A stretch of DNA of 64,000 bases from JBGTCD01 sp041749015. GTDB lineage: Bacteria; Bacteroidota; Bacteroidia; Cytophagales; Cyclobacteriaceae. Of the stretch, positions 25,651 through 34,846 are shown piece after piece. Position 1 is the stretch's first letter, and the number at the start of each line of letters is the position of its first letter. The DNA lies in assembly GCA_041749015.1 (NCBI GenBank), contig JBGTCD010000108.1:8082-72081 (forward strand), read 5' to 3'. Under the pieces are notes generated by a model. That model was not told where the DNA came from. It did no database searches and worked only from the letters and a program-made list of their open reading frames with translations. The translations under genes and the position numbers were made by a program.

Positions 25651-25682
25651 CAAAGGTAGTAATATACCTAATTATAAACAAC
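25651..25682 (-). promoter_or_regulatory. Bacteroidota promoter of the TPR gene
   Basis: Minus strand: GTTG (25682-25679), 20 bases, then TACCTTTG (25658-25651), matching TTTG-N19-TAnnTTTG with one change in the -33 element. Transcription would begin about 20 bases before the ATG at 25623. Confidence 0.6.
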
Positions 25683-25689
25683 ACAAGGA

Positions 25690-26721
25690 TTATTCAGAAA
25701 TGAAGGGGTAGTCTTCATCCATATACACATGGTGGTAGGCTTCTTCGGCAGGCGGGTAATCAGACTCCTCAGCAAACTTCACACATTCATCTACCTGCTT
25801 TTTGATTATATTTTCAATAGCCTCCAGATCTTTCGAGGTAGCATATTTTTTTTCTAAAATCGTTTTTCTGACCTGCTCCACCGGGTCCTTGCCTTTATAT
25901 TCTTCCACTTCCTCTTTTGAGCGGTATTTGGCAGGATCTGACATGGAATGCCCTTTGTATCGGTAAGTCCTTAATTCAAGCAGAGTTGGGCCTTCTCCCT
26001 TTCGGGCTCTTTCGCCTGCTTTGGCCATAGCCCTGTGGACTTCTTCCACCGACATAGCATCCACAGGATATGAAGGCATGTTGTAAGCCTCACCAAGGGT
26101 GTAAAGATCGGTAACATTAGAGGTACGTGCTACAGAGGTGCCCATCGCGTAGCCATTATTTTCAATAGCAAAAATCACAGGCAGTTTCCAGAGCATGGCC
26201 ATATTTAAGGCTTCATGAAAAGCCCCCTGACGCACAGCGCCATCACCCATATAGCAAATGCTGATTTTCCCTGACTTGAGATATTTTTCTGCAAAACCCA
26301 TTCCGGCACCAAGCGGAATCTGTCCGCCTACAATACCATGGCCGCCAAAAAAATGATTTTCTTTATCAAACATGTGCATGGAGCCGCCCTTACCTCGGGA
26401 GATTCCGGTCTCTTTGGCAAATAACTCAGCCATTACCTTTTTAGGATCAGAGCCCAAGGCTATGGGGTGGGCATGGTCCCGGTAGGCAGTGATGTACTTG
26501 TCACCGCGCTCCAATGCTGATATGGCCCCAGCTACACAAGCTTCCTGACCTATATATAGGTGGCAGAATCCCTTGATTTTCTGCTGGCCATAAAGCTGCC
26601 CGGCTTTTTCTTCAAATTTCCGCATGAGCATCATGGTCTCAAACCAGGCCATGTAGGTATCCTTATCGAATTCTGATTTTTCCTTAGACTTGGTGGCTTT
26701 TGCTTTGGTGGTATTGGCCAT
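25690..26721 (-). CDS. pdhA: Pyruvate dehydrogenase E1 component, alpha subunit
   Basis: The thiamine-diphosphate-binding E1 alpha chain that decarboxylates pyruvate in the pyruvate dehydrogenase complex. The 343-residue protein has a Lys-rich leader, then FCHLYIGQEACVAGAISAL, TAYRDHAHPIALG and RGKGGSMHMFD. The thiamine-diphosphate motif is GDGAVRQGAF, ending IENNGYAMGTS. The phosphorylation-loop region is YRYKGHSMSDPAKYRS. The beta subunit is not adjacent. It is divergent from recF across 55 bases. Confidence 0.93.
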   Translation of the reverse strand: MANTTKAKATKSKEKSEFDKDTYMAWFETMMLMRKFEEKAGQLYGQQKIKGFCHLYIGQEACVAGAISALERGDKYITAYRDHAHPIALGSDPKKVMAELFAKETGISRGKGGSMHMFDKENHFFGGHGIVGGQIPLGAGMGFAEKYLKSGKISICYMGDGAVRQGAFHEALNMAMLWKLPVIFAIENNGYAMGTSVARTSNVTDLYTLGEAYNMPSYPVDAMSVEEVHRAMAKAGERARKGEGPTLLELRTYRYKGHSMSDPAKYRSKEEVEEYKGKDPVEQVRKTILEKKYATSKDLEAIENIIKKQVDECVKFAEESDYPPAEEAYHHVYMDEDYPFISE

Positions 26722-26736
26722 AGCGACTTATCTTTG
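26704..26736 (+). promoter_or_regulatory. Candidate promoter for recF
   Basis: TTTG at 26704-26707 and TATCTTTG at 26729-26736 are separated by 21 bases and match the Bacteroidota consensus. The -33 element lies inside the start of pdhA on the other strand. Transcription would start near 26743, about 34 bases before the recF ATG. Confidence 0.5.
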
Positions 26737-26776
26737 ATTGTTAAAATGGACTGCGAAAATAACTAAAAAATTCTGA

Positions 26777-27871
26777 ATGCGCCTTGAAAATCTGAATTTG
26801 ATTCATTTTAAAAACTTTGAAAAGGCCGAAATCACCTTAAACAAGAGCCTTAATATCATATTGGGCGACAACGGTAGCGGGAAGACCAACCTCCTGGATG
26901 CTATATACTTACTTTCACTCACCAAGTCATCGCGAAGCACTCATGAAAGCCAAAATATCCTTCACGGAAAACCTTTTTTTACCGTGCAGGGTACTTTTAT
27001 AAAAGATGAAAAACCTACCCTGGTTCAGGGGACTTATCAGAGGGGGAAGAAGAAGATTTTCAAGGCCGGAAAAAATGAGTATGAAAAACTCAGCGAACAT
27101 ATTGGGCTTTTTCCGGTGGTGATGATCGCTCCGGATGATACCGAAATGATCCAGGGGGGCAGTGAACTGAGAAGGAAGTTTTTCGATGGGATCATTGCTC
27201 AGATGGATGGTGTATTTTTGGATCATTTGCTTCAATACAGTCATTTATTGCGGCAGCGGAATAGTCTGCTGAGAAGCCATGATGGCCGAAGGGGCCTGGA
27301 TGCAGCACTTTTGAACACTTATGATGAACAGCTCTTGCCACTTTCATTATCGATAAGCACCAAAAGGAATGAATTTTTACAAACCTACCTGCCCCACTTT
27401 AAAGTGAATTATGAGGCCCTGGCTGAAGGAAAGGAGTTGGTTTCCATCAAATTTGATACTGAAGTCCTGGATGACGACTTTCAATCTAGATTTAGAGCTA
27501 ATAGAGACCGGGACCTGATGCTCCAAAGGACTGAACTGGGTGCCCACAGGGATGATTTTATATTTGAGTCAGATCGATTTCCAGTAAAAAAATTTGGTTC
27601 TCAGGGACAGCAAAAATCCTTTCTCATTGCCCTGAAGTTAAGCATGTTCGATCAAATTAAAGAACAAAAGGGAAGTGCACCGATTTTGCTGCTCGATGAT
27701 ATTTTTGATAAGCTGGATGACCACCGGATTTTACAAATTAAATCCCTGGTCAACAGCGGGAGGTTTGAGCAAATATTTATTACAGATGCCAGGCCCGAGC
27801 GATCCAGAAGAATTTTTGAATCCGGATTTGAAATACTGGTAAAGGATGGAAAGATTGTAAGCGGAGATTAA
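26777..27871 (+). CDS. recF: DNA replication and repair protein RecF
   Basis: SMC-like ATPase that helps load RecA at gapped DNA. The 364-residue protein has the Walker A motif GDNGSGKTNLLDAIYLLSL near residue 33. The ABC-type signature is FGSQGQQKSFLIALKLS, and Walker B is PILLLDDIFDKLDDHR. Length is normal. The next gene, a DUF721 protein, starts 25 bases later on the same strand, a common neighbour of recF. Confidence 0.96.
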   Translation: MRLENLNLIHFKNFEKAEITLNKSLNIILGDNGSGKTNLLDAIYLLSLTKSSRSTHESQNILHGKPFFTVQGTFIKDEKPTLVQGTYQRGKKKIFKAGKNEYEKLSEHIGLFPVVMIAPDDTEMIQGGSELRRKFFDGIIAQMDGVFLDHLLQYSHLLRQRNSLLRSHDGRRGLDAALLNTYDEQLLPLSLSISTKRNEFLQTYLPHFKVNYEALAEGKELVSIKFDTEVLDDDFQSRFRANRDRDLMLQRTELGAHRDDFIFESDRFPVKKFGSQGQQKSFLIALKLSMFDQIKEQKGSAPILLLDDIFDKLDDHRILQIKSLVNSGRFEQIFITDARPERSRRIFESGFEILVKDGKIVSGD

Positions 27872-27895
27872 GGCTATTTTCACTAAATTTGACCT

Positions 27896-28204
27896 ATGCG
27901 GGATACCGGTTCTGGAAATAATAACAATGAAATGACAGTGGGTGAGGCCCTTAAGGCCATGCTCAAAAACTATCATTTGCAGCAGAAGTATGAAGAAACC
28001 CGCCTGATTACTTCCTGGGAGCAGCTTGTGGGTAAAACCATTGCCGGACACACCGAAAAAGTTTATATCAGAGACAAAACCTTGTGTATCGTGCTGGATT
28101 CAGCACCCCTGCGCCACGAGTTAAAAATGGCCCGATCCAAGCTTCTTAAAAATCTGCAGGACGAATTTGGAGCTGATGTGATCACCTCAATCAGGGTTAG
28201 CTGA
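27896..28204 (+). CDS. DUF721 (DciA-like) protein
   Basis: A 102-residue DUF721-domain protein. The core WEQLVGKTIAGHTEKVYIRD followed by LCIVLDSAPLRHELKMARSK is typical of DUF721/DciA, where DciA loads the replicative helicase in many bacteria lacking DnaC. The N-terminus is short and polar, so this is the minimal form. Its place directly after recF fits a replication role, but the function in this phylum is inferred. Its last 18 bases overlap anmK tail to tail. Confidence 0.8.
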   Translation: MRDTGSGNNNNEMTVGEALKAMLKNYHLQQKYEETRLITSWEQLVGKTIAGHTEKVYIRDKTLCIVLDSAPLRHELKMARSKLLKNLQDEFGADVITSIRVS

Positions 28205-29332
28205 TTTTCTTTTTTTTCGCTTTTTTTTGGGATTCCTGATCCCTTGATAGATGATGCCTGAACAGGAATCAAAGGTAGCCCCGGTGACGCTGGAGAGCAC
28301 ATTGACTTCCCCTCTTAATTTCAGTAATCCTAAGAATGCAAAAACCAATGCCTCCTTAAAATGAATCACCTCATCCGGAGGGATGTGCACATCATGGCTG
28401 CTATGGAGCCGGGCCTTAATTTCCTCCATCAAATACGTATTAAAAGTACCACCCCCGGTAAAAAGAATCCTACCGCCTTGATTGACCTCACGTTGAATAA
28501 CTCCGGCAATACTGTCGGCCGTATGCTGCACCGAAGTGTGCATCAAATCCTCCGGATCTGCATACCATTGGTTAAAAGAATCTAATATTTTGGCTTTCAC
28601 CCACTCGTAACCCAATGATTTCGGACCGGGCTGTTTGAAGTAGTCCAGATTTTTGAGGTAATTATAATAAGGCAGGCAGAGTCCCCCCGAACGCGCAATA
28701 GAACCTCCACGGTCAAAATCTCTTCCAAGCTTTTTTGCGAGAAAGTTGAATACCATATTGCAGGGCCCGATATCATAGGCGATGCGCTTACCCGCAGATT
28801 CATAAGAAATATTGGAGATGCCGCCCAGGTTGACGCAGGCAGCAAAATCTCCAAAAAGCTGTTGATCACCGATGGGCACCAGCGGGGCTCCCTGTCCGCC
28901 CAGCACCACGTCCAGACTGCGAAAGTCACTGACTACCGGCAGGCCTGTTTTTTGATGGATGGCCCAGGGATTGCCAATCTGGATGGTGAGTTTTTTTTCC
29001 GGCTGGTGAAAGACCGTGTGCCCATGAGAACTGATAAAGTGGGGTGCCACATCCAGTTTACGGATAAATTCCGCCACCTCATCACCCATCCAGTTCCCTA
29101 CCTGCAGACTGAGCAGGTTCAGATCTGCCCCATTCATTCTAAAGATAAGCTCAAAATGCTCAAGAAATACATCCGGAATGGGGATGGTCTCGCTCTTTAA
29201 TATTGCATAAGACCACTTGTCATCTGCCTTTTTAAACCGCACCGAAACAATGTCAAGACCGTCTAAAGAGGTGCCTGACATCAGGCCTACCACTACGGGT
29301 TCATCAGGTATATTGATTTGTATGTCCTCCAT
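28187..29332 (-). CDS. anmK: Anhydro-N-acetylmuramic acid kinase
   Basis: Converts 1,6-anhydro-MurNAc to MurNAc-6-phosphate during cell-wall recycling. The 381-residue protein has the ASKHA-fold phosphate motif VGLMSGTSLDGLDIVSV near the start, SHGHTVFHQP, GQGAPLVPIGDQQLFG and VNLGGISNISY. The C-terminal adenosine loop is FTGGGTFN. Its product is the substrate of MurQ, encoded 16 kb away at 44.5 kb. The tail ends in a Lys/Arg-rich stretch (RNPKKKRKKRKS) that overlaps the DUF721 gene. Confidence 0.95.
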   Translation of the reverse strand: MEDIQINIPDEPVVVGLMSGTSLDGLDIVSVRFKKADDKWSYAILKSETIPIPDVFLEHFELIFRMNGADLNLLSLQVGNWMGDEVAEFIRKLDVAPHFISSHGHTVFHQPEKKLTIQIGNPWAIHQKTGLPVVSDFRSLDVVLGGQGAPLVPIGDQQLFGDFAACVNLGGISNISYESAGKRIAYDIGPCNMVFNFLAKKLGRDFDRGGSIARSGGLCLPYYNYLKNLDYFKQPGPKSLGYEWVKAKILDSFNQWYADPEDLMHTSVQHTADSIAGVIQREVNQGGRILFTGGGTFNTYLMEEIKARLHSSHDVHIPPDEVIHFKEALVFAFLGLLKLRGEVNVLSSVTGATFDSCSGIIYQGIRNPKKKRKKRKSANPD

Positions 29333-29369
29333 TTATGCTAATATTGAAAGTTTAAACGTTGGTAGTTTT

Positions 29370-30095
29370 ATGGCAAATTATAAAATCGCCGTTGATATTG
29401 GTAATACTCGTGCCAAAATGGGTATTTTTCTTGGCGATGAACTTATAGAAAAGTCGGAGGGTAGCCCCGATTTGCTGGTTAAGCATGTGGAAAAATATAA
29501 TCCTGAGGGCGTGGTGCTGGTAAGTGTGACAGGCAATGAAATCCCATATTTGGAACTATTACATAAAAACATAAAGGTATTAAAGCTTAGTTATGACACG
29601 GATTTGCCAATCGAAATGCTGTATGAAAGTCCGGAAACATTGGGCATGGATCGGATAGCAGCGGTAGTTGGGGCTTCAGTATTATTTCCTAAGACTAATG
29701 CCCTGGTCATAGATGCCGGGAGTTGTATTACTTTTGATTTTATTGATGAAAAAGGCCAATATCATGGAGGGGCTATTTCGCCGGGATGGCGAATGCGATA
29801 CCGGGCTATGAACGCCTTCACTGCACGGCTTCCAATGCTTGAAATCCCGGAGCATACTCCAGATTTAACAGGAAAAACTACCACTGAAGCGATGCATAGC
29901 GGGGTATTTTACAGCCTTAAATTAGAAATTGAGGGAATCATTCGGATGTACGCAGATAAATTCCCAAATTTGCAATCCATTTTAACGGGCGGTGATGGCC
30001 CTAAGCTTCAGAAGACTTTGAAAATACCAGTTGAATTGCATCCTGAGTTAGTATTGTTGGGTTTAAACAGAATTTGGTCTTACCATGTGGAGTAG
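29370..30095 (+). CDS. coaX: Type III pantothenate kinase
   Basis: First step of coenzyme A synthesis. The 241-residue protein begins MANYKIAVDIGNTRAKMGIF, with the ASKHA phosphate-1 motif. It has LGMDRIAAVVGA and the phosphate-2 segment ALVIDAGSCITFDFID, then GGAISPGWRMRYRAMNAFTARLP and ILTGGDGPKL. The ATG at 29370 leaves 37 bases to divergent anmK; longer frames would run into that gene. Its last 11 bases overlap the following outer membrane protein gene. Confidence 0.93.
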   Translation: MANYKIAVDIGNTRAKMGIFLGDELIEKSEGSPDLLVKHVEKYNPEGVVLVSVTGNEIPYLELLHKNIKVLKLSYDTDLPIEMLYESPETLGMDRIAAVVGASVLFPKTNALVIDAGSCITFDFIDEKGQYHGGAISPGWRMRYRAMNAFTARLPMLEIPEHTPDLTGKTTTEAMHSGVFYSLKLEIEGIIRMYADKFPNLQSILTGGDGPKLQKTLKIPVELHPELVLLGLNRIWSYHVE

Positions 30096-31356
30096 CAGGG
30101 CTTTGATTTTATTTCTGTTAATGGGATGGACTTCGTACGCCACATTGGCTCAAGGTACAAGGACGAAATACCCATTTTCTTCAATAGGTATAGGAGAGCT
30201 TCAATACCCGCTTACTACAGCCCACCAGGGGATGGGCGGATTATCTTTAAGCTATGGCAATCAGTTTATGCTTAACAATGGCAATCCGGCCTTACTCGTC
30301 TATAATTTTAATACTACCTATAGTGCGGCTGTCATGGGAGAATCGAGGACAGTGAATAATGGTGAGGTGGAGGGTACTTCGGGAGGGATGCGATTAGCCT
30401 ATCTTGGGCTAGCCTTACCTATAAAGCCATTAAAATGGACCTCTGCCATTGGCATAGCACCCTTTAGCTCCGTGGGGTTTTCCGAAACAAGTACCCGTAA
30501 TATCAATAACAGTCCATTCACGGTGGAGGAAACCAGAAATGGATCTGGTGGCTTTACCGAATTTTATTGGATGAATGGTTATGCCGTCAACAGAAATTTT
30601 TTCGTAGGGGCTAAAGTTTCCTATATTTTTAGCTCTATTATCAATGATATCTCGTCTCAAATTCAGGATTCCGCTGTTTTTTCGAATTATCAAAGAGTTT
30701 TGCATCAAAGGACGGCCGCTTCAGATGTGAAATTTTCTCTCGGAGCAGTATATACGGATTCTGTATTTAAAGATTTGAAATTCAACGCCGGAGTCATGGT
30801 TGATTTTCAAAACAATATGAGCGTAAGGAGGTTTGAAGCAAATGAGATCCGCACCTTAAATAATTTGTTGGTGGGTGGTGATACCATAAACAATAATACT
30901 AAAGGCACCATCCTGCTTCCTGGCAGAATTGGTGGGGGAGTATCGTTCCAGAGGATCAACAAATGGATGCTGGGTATTGATGGTTATTATAGCATGTGGG
31001 ATAATTTTAGAGATTTCGAAGGAAGGAATCTTGGTATGAGTGATGGGTACACCATTATTATTGGAGGAGAGATTATTCCTGATATTACGGCTGCAAGTAT
31101 CATAAAAGCAACGACTTATCGGGCAGGGGTGACATTGCAAAGATTACCTTTTTTAGTGAATGATGAGCATGTTAAGGATTTTGGCATTAATTTTGGGCTT
31201 TCCCTACCTGTGAAGGGTAGGTCCAATGTGGATGCCTCCTTTCAGTATGGCTGGAGGGGTAGCCTTGAAGGCAATCAAATCACAGAAAATTATTTTAGGT
31301 TTTACTTTGGAATGACAATTAATGATCGATGGTTTGTTCAAAGAAAATTTGATTAA
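30085..31356 (+). CDS. Outer membrane beta-barrel protein, coaX-linked
   Basis: A 423-residue protein with a signal peptide (ALILFLLMGWTSYATLAQ) and a body of alternating polar and hydrophobic strands rich in Gly, Asn and Tyr, ending in an aromatic strand (FRFYFGMTINDRWFVQRKF). This suggests a beta-barrel, loosely like FadL/PorV-type proteins. I cannot assign a substrate. It is the first of a set conserved after coaX in Bacteroidota (outer membrane protein, TPR protein, LptC, CorC-like, PpiD), which points to envelope assembly. It overlaps coaX by 11 bases. Confidence 0.75.
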   Translation: MWSSRALILFLLMGWTSYATLAQGTRTKYPFSSIGIGELQYPLTTAHQGMGGLSLSYGNQFMLNNGNPALLVYNFNTTYSAAVMGESRTVNNGEVEGTSGGMRLAYLGLALPIKPLKWTSAIGIAPFSSVGFSETSTRNINNSPFTVEETRNGSGGFTEFYWMNGYAVNRNFFVGAKVSYIFSSIINDISSQIQDSAVFSNYQRVLHQRTAASDVKFSLGAVYTDSVFKDLKFNAGVMVDFQNNMSVRRFEANEIRTLNNLLVGGDTINNNTKGTILLPGRIGGGVSFQRINKWMLGIDGYYSMWDNFRDFEGRNLGMSDGYTIIIGGEIIPDITAASIIKATTYRAGVTLQRLPFLVNDEHVKDFGINFGLSLPVKGRSNVDASFQYGWRGSLEGNQITENYFRFYFGMTINDRWFVQRKFD

Positions 31357-31357
31357 A

Positions 31358-32680
31358 ATGAAGAAAATGAAAGTATTTGTAATAGTAACTATGATGGCTT
31401 CTCTTATGGGCATGTCCAATGCTTACAGTCAATGTGAAGGATGGACCTGGCCGGCTGATGAGGAAAAAGAAAAAACTGCTAAAGAAAAATTTGTGGTGTA
31501 TAATGATGCCCTTGATAGAGGAGATTTCCGTGGGGCTGTAAAAGGCTGGTCCTGGCTACTGACCAATGCCCCTGATCTTAATACCAAAATATACATTGAT
31601 GGCGCCAAAATATATGAAAACCTTGCTGAGATAGAGGAGGATGATGCCAGAAAAAAGGAACTGGTAGATTCTGCGATAATGCTTTATGATCAAAGGGCTG
31701 CCGTATGCGGAGATAAAAAGAACGTTATTAACAGAAAAGCCTATACGGCATTTCGATTGAGTTATAAAGACCCTAGTGCTTATCCCAAGATGTTGGAGTA
31801 TTTTGACGAGGCGATCGATTTGACAGGTAATGATTTTATGGATGTAAGTCTTCTGGCCTATATGAACGTCATTAAGGTCAATGCCCAAAGCTTTAAAAAT
31901 CTTACTGATGAGGAGATATTGGATAGGTATGAGAAAATCTCAAAAATTATAAATCATAAAATTAGTAACGGTAAAAATGTAACCAAGCTTCAGGAATGGC
32001 AGGGGACCATAGATGCGATTCTTGCAGATATTGTTTCCATCGATTGTGATTTTGTAAAACAAAAGCTGGAGCCTAAATTCCGTGAGAATCCTAACGATGT
32101 TGGGTTGGCAAAAAAGATCTTTGCATTCATGCTTGGTGATAAATGTACCGATGATCCCCTGTGGCTTGAGGCCGGAAAGGTGATTTACAATGATGCTCCT
32201 AACTATGGATTGGCCAAAAATATTGCCCTCAAATGTGCTGGCAATGATGACTATGACTGTGCGGAATTCTACTTTAATGAAAGTCTTAAGCATACGGAGG
32301 ACCCTTCTATAAAGGCCGACATCTTTATTGAAAAAGGAAAAATGGACTCCCGCAGAGGCAGAAAAGCGGCTGCACGTGATAAATTTAAAACGGCTCTTGG
32401 TCATGATCCCTCTAAAAAAGAGGCTTATACCCTAATAGGGAATCTTTACTACTACAGTTTTGATGAATGTGCTACTAAGGAAGACTGGGTCAAAGACCGC
32501 GCGGTATTTCTTGCGGCCCATGAAATGTATAAAATGGCTGGCAATACTAAGCAAATGCAGGCTGCTAAAGAACAATTTCCTTCAAGAGGGGAGATTTTCG
32601 AAAGGGGTAAAGCAAAAGGAGATCCATATAGGGTTAACTGCTGGATTAATGAAGATGTAGTGATTGATACCAGGGACTAA
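31358..32680 (+). CDS. Secreted tetratricopeptide-repeat protein
   Basis: A 440-residue protein with a signal peptide (MKVFVIVTMMASLMGMSNAYSQ) and several TPR-like helical pairs. Examples are FNESLKHTEDPSIKADIFIEKGK and the stretch from ARDKFKTALGHDPSKKEA into YTLIGNLYYYSF. It probably acts as a periplasmic scaffold. Starts at 31358 or 31367 both keep the signal peptide. Its N-terminal coding region begins one base after the outer membrane protein gene and lptC follows, so it is in the same unit. The exact role is unknown. Confidence 0.7.
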   Translation: MKKMKVFVIVTMMASLMGMSNAYSQCEGWTWPADEEKEKTAKEKFVVYNDALDRGDFRGAVKGWSWLLTNAPDLNTKIYIDGAKIYENLAEIEEDDARKKELVDSAIMLYDQRAAVCGDKKNVINRKAYTAFRLSYKDPSAYPKMLEYFDEAIDLTGNDFMDVSLLAYMNVIKVNAQSFKNLTDEEILDRYEKISKIINHKISNGKNVTKLQEWQGTIDAILADIVSIDCDFVKQKLEPKFRENPNDVGLAKKIFAFMLGDKCTDDPLWLEAGKVIYNDAPNYGLAKNIALKCAGNDDYDCAEFYFNESLKHTEDPSIKADIFIEKGKMDSRRGRKAAARDKFKTALGHDPSKKEAYTLIGNLYYYSFDECATKEDWVKDRAVFLAAHEMYKMAGNTKQMQAAKEQFPSRGEIFERGKAKGDPYRVNCWINEDVVIDTRD

Positions 32681-32765
32681 ACATTACACCCCAAATACTT
32701 TGACTGCTTTCGGCAACCTAAATGGTCCGGAAGCAGTTTTTGTGTTTAAAGGCCAGATTCCAACC

Positions 32766-33317
32766 ATGCTTAAATCCTCCCTAAAAGCTAAAATCATTCT
32801 AACACTAGTTGTTATTATTAGCAGTATGGCTGCCTGTGTGAATACGGATGAGCAACTCAACAAATTTAAGGAGTATGATGGTCCTTTGCGTGAAGTGGAG
32901 GATGTCGTGATGCACCATAGTGACTCTGCCATTGTAAAAATGAAAATGGAAAGCCCCTACATGCTGGAATTTCAGAGTGGGGACCGGGAGTTCCCAAATG
33001 GGCTGCTCCTTACCTTTTTCGACGAGTTGGGTAATGTAAAAACTACCATCAAGGCTAATGAAGCTTTTTACTTCAAGAGTGAGAATCTTTGGCGGGGTAG
33101 AGAAGATGTAGTGGTGAGGAATTTTGAATCTAACGAACAGCTCAATACCGAGGAGTTATTTTGGGATCCGGATGAAGGCCTTATATTTACTGAAAGATTT
33201 GTTACCATCAGGCTTGATGAGGAGGTACTCTATGGCAGAGGCTTAGAGGCCGATGAGGAATTTACCTGGTATCAAATCAAAAAGCCGGAGGGTGAGTTTT
33301 ATATTGAGGATGAATAA
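32766..33317 (+). CDS. lptC: LPS export protein LptC, lipoprotein form
   Basis: Bitopic or lipid-anchored partner that passes lipopolysaccharide from LptBFG to LptA. The 183-residue protein has a hydrophobic leader with a possible lipobox (IISSMAAC). The LptC-type beta-jellyroll follows: EVEDVVMHHSDSAIVKMKM, GLLLTFFDELGNVKTTIKA and YGRGLEADEEFTWYQI. The ATG at 32766 is used because the leader begins there. It overlaps the next small gene by eight bases. Confidence 0.85.
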   Translation: MLKSSLKAKIILTLVVIISSMAACVNTDEQLNKFKEYDGPLREVEDVVMHHSDSAIVKMKMESPYMLEFQSGDREFPNGLLLTFFDELGNVKTTIKANEAFYFKSENLWRGREDVVVRNFESNEQLNTEELFWDPDEGLIFTERFVTIRLDEEVLYGRGLEADEEFTWYQIKKPEGEFYIEDE

Positions 33318-33474
33318 GCTAATAAGAACAATATCAGTGGCCCTGGCAGTTGGGTTTTTCTTTATTGGCATTCACCAATCGATTAATCTTGGCGTTACCT
33401 ATGCCTATTGGCTGTTCATGGTTTCGGTTATGTTTTTATTGCTTAACCGCTACCTTCAAAAAAAAGCAGAGTAA
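33310..33474 (+). CDS. Small two-helix membrane protein
   Basis: A 54-residue protein with two hydrophobic helices (ISVALAVGFFFIGIHQSI and YWLFMVSVMFLLLNRYL) and a basic tail. It overlaps lptC by eight bases and lies three bases before the CorC-like gene, so it is almost certainly translated within the operon. No function can be assigned; small membrane proteins at this place are common in the phylum. Confidence 0.7.
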   Translation: MNKLIRTISVALAVGFFFIGIHQSINLGVTYAYWLFMVSVMFLLLNRYLQKKAE

Positions 33475-33477
33475 TCT

Positions 33478-34758
33478 ATGGACTTAACGTTTCTGCCTGC
33501 AATATTAATAGCTCTGGGATTTTCAGCCATTTTCTCGGGTGTGGAGATCGCTTTTGTATCGGCTAATAAATTAAAAATAGAACTCCAGGGTAAGCAAGGC
33601 CTCCTCACCGGACGGATACTTTCATATTTTGCAAGCCGGCCATCGCGATTTATTGGCACCACCCTGGTGGGCAATACCATTGCACTGGTCATCTACGGTA
33701 TATTTATGGCGCGACTTTTGGAGCCTGTTATAGCGCAATATTTACCTGAGGTAATTAATAATGAGATCATCATACTGCTGGTCCAAACCGTTATTTCTAC
33801 ATTGATTGTCCTGGTGACGGCAGAATTCCTGCCCAAGAGCATCTTCCTGATCAACCCCAACACCATGCTCAATATCCTGGCCCTGCCCATGCAGGCCATT
33901 TACTGGGTGCTGACTCCGGTAGTTTATTTAATAGTGTTGATGTCAAAATTTTTAATCATATACGTCTTTCGGCTCAACTTTGAGGAGGATAAGCCGGTAT
34001 TTGGACTGACCGACCTTAACCATTTTATCAAAAATACCCTCTCGGTAAATAAGGAGGATAAAACCATAGATGTAGACAGGAAAATTTTTAATAATGCCCT
34101 GGAGTTTAAGACCATAAGAGTAAGGGAGTGTATGATCCCCAGGACTGAGATCACCGCTATAGAAATTGAAGATGACCTCGCTATGCTTAAAGAGGCATTC
34201 ACCACCAGTGGTCATTCAAAGGTGTTGGTATATAAAGATAATATTGATGATGTAGTGGGATACTGTCATGCGTTGGAATTATTCAAAAAGCCTAAAACCA
34301 TTCAGGAGATTTTAACGCCCATTATCATTGTACCTGAAACCATGCTGGCCAATGAACTGATGATTCAGTTTATTACAGAACGGAAAAGTCTGGCCCTGGT
34401 AGTGGATGAGTTTGGAGGTACTTCCGGGCTAGTGAGCATTGAAGATATCATCGAGGAGATCTTTGGCGAAATACAGGATGAGCATGATGATGAAGACTGG
34501 GTGGAACAAAAAATTGATGATTTCAACTATATATTCAGTGCCCGCCATGAAATTGACTATCTCAATGAAAAGTATGGTTGGGAGCTCCCGGAGGGTGACT
34601 ACGAAACACTCGGTGGGTTAATACTAGATATTACCGGAGATATCCCCGAGGTTGGAAATTCAGTTTCCAGTGGCCCGTTCACCTTCACCGTGCAATCCAG
34701 ACAGGACATCCGGCTAGACAATATCAAGGTCAATATTAAAGATCCCCAGGAGGAATAA
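33478..34758 (+). CDS. CNNM/CBS/CorC_HlyC protein (GldE-like hemolysin family)
   Basis: A 426-residue membrane protein. An N-terminal CNNM domain of three to four helices (ALGFSAIFSGVEIAFVSANK; LLVQTVISTLIVLVTAEFLP) is followed by a CBS pair (VRECMIPRTEITAIEIEDD; LVVDEFGGTSGLVSIEDIIE). A C-terminal CorC_HlyC domain completes it (EGDYETLGGLILDITGDIP). Relatives are linked to Mg2+/Co2+ handling and, as GldE, to gliding motility in Bacteroidota. No gliding genes are nearby, so the general family name is safer. Confidence 0.88.
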   Translation: MDLTFLPAILIALGFSAIFSGVEIAFVSANKLKIELQGKQGLLTGRILSYFASRPSRFIGTTLVGNTIALVIYGIFMARLLEPVIAQYLPEVINNEIIILLVQTVISTLIVLVTAEFLPKSIFLINPNTMLNILALPMQAIYWVLTPVVYLIVLMSKFLIIYVFRLNFEEDKPVFGLTDLNHFIKNTLSVNKEDKTIDVDRKIFNNALEFKTIRVRECMIPRTEITAIEIEDDLAMLKEAFTTSGHSKVLVYKDNIDDVVGYCHALELFKKPKTIQEILTPIIIVPETMLANELMIQFITERKSLALVVDEFGGTSGLVSIEDIIEEIFGEIQDEHDDEDWVEQKIDDFNYIFSARHEIDYLNEKYGWELPEGDYETLGGLILDITGDIPEVGNSVSSGPFTFTVQSRQDIRLDNIKVNIKDPQEE

Positions 34759-34788
34759 ATCTTTTCCTCAAAACCTTTTACCGGTAGG

Positions 34789-34819
34789 TTTGATATTAGA
34801 AGGGAACTGGTTAAATTTG
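34789..34819 (+). promoter_or_regulatory. Bacteroidota promoter of the PpiD-like gene
   Basis: TTTG at 34789-34792, exactly 19 bases, then TAAATTTG at 34812-34819: a full match to TTTG-N19-TAnnTTTG. Transcription would start near 34826, about 20 bases before the ATG at 34847. This is the clearest promoter in the window. Confidence 0.7.
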
Positions 34820-34846
34820 CGCCTATTTTAAAAAAACAGAAACTCG

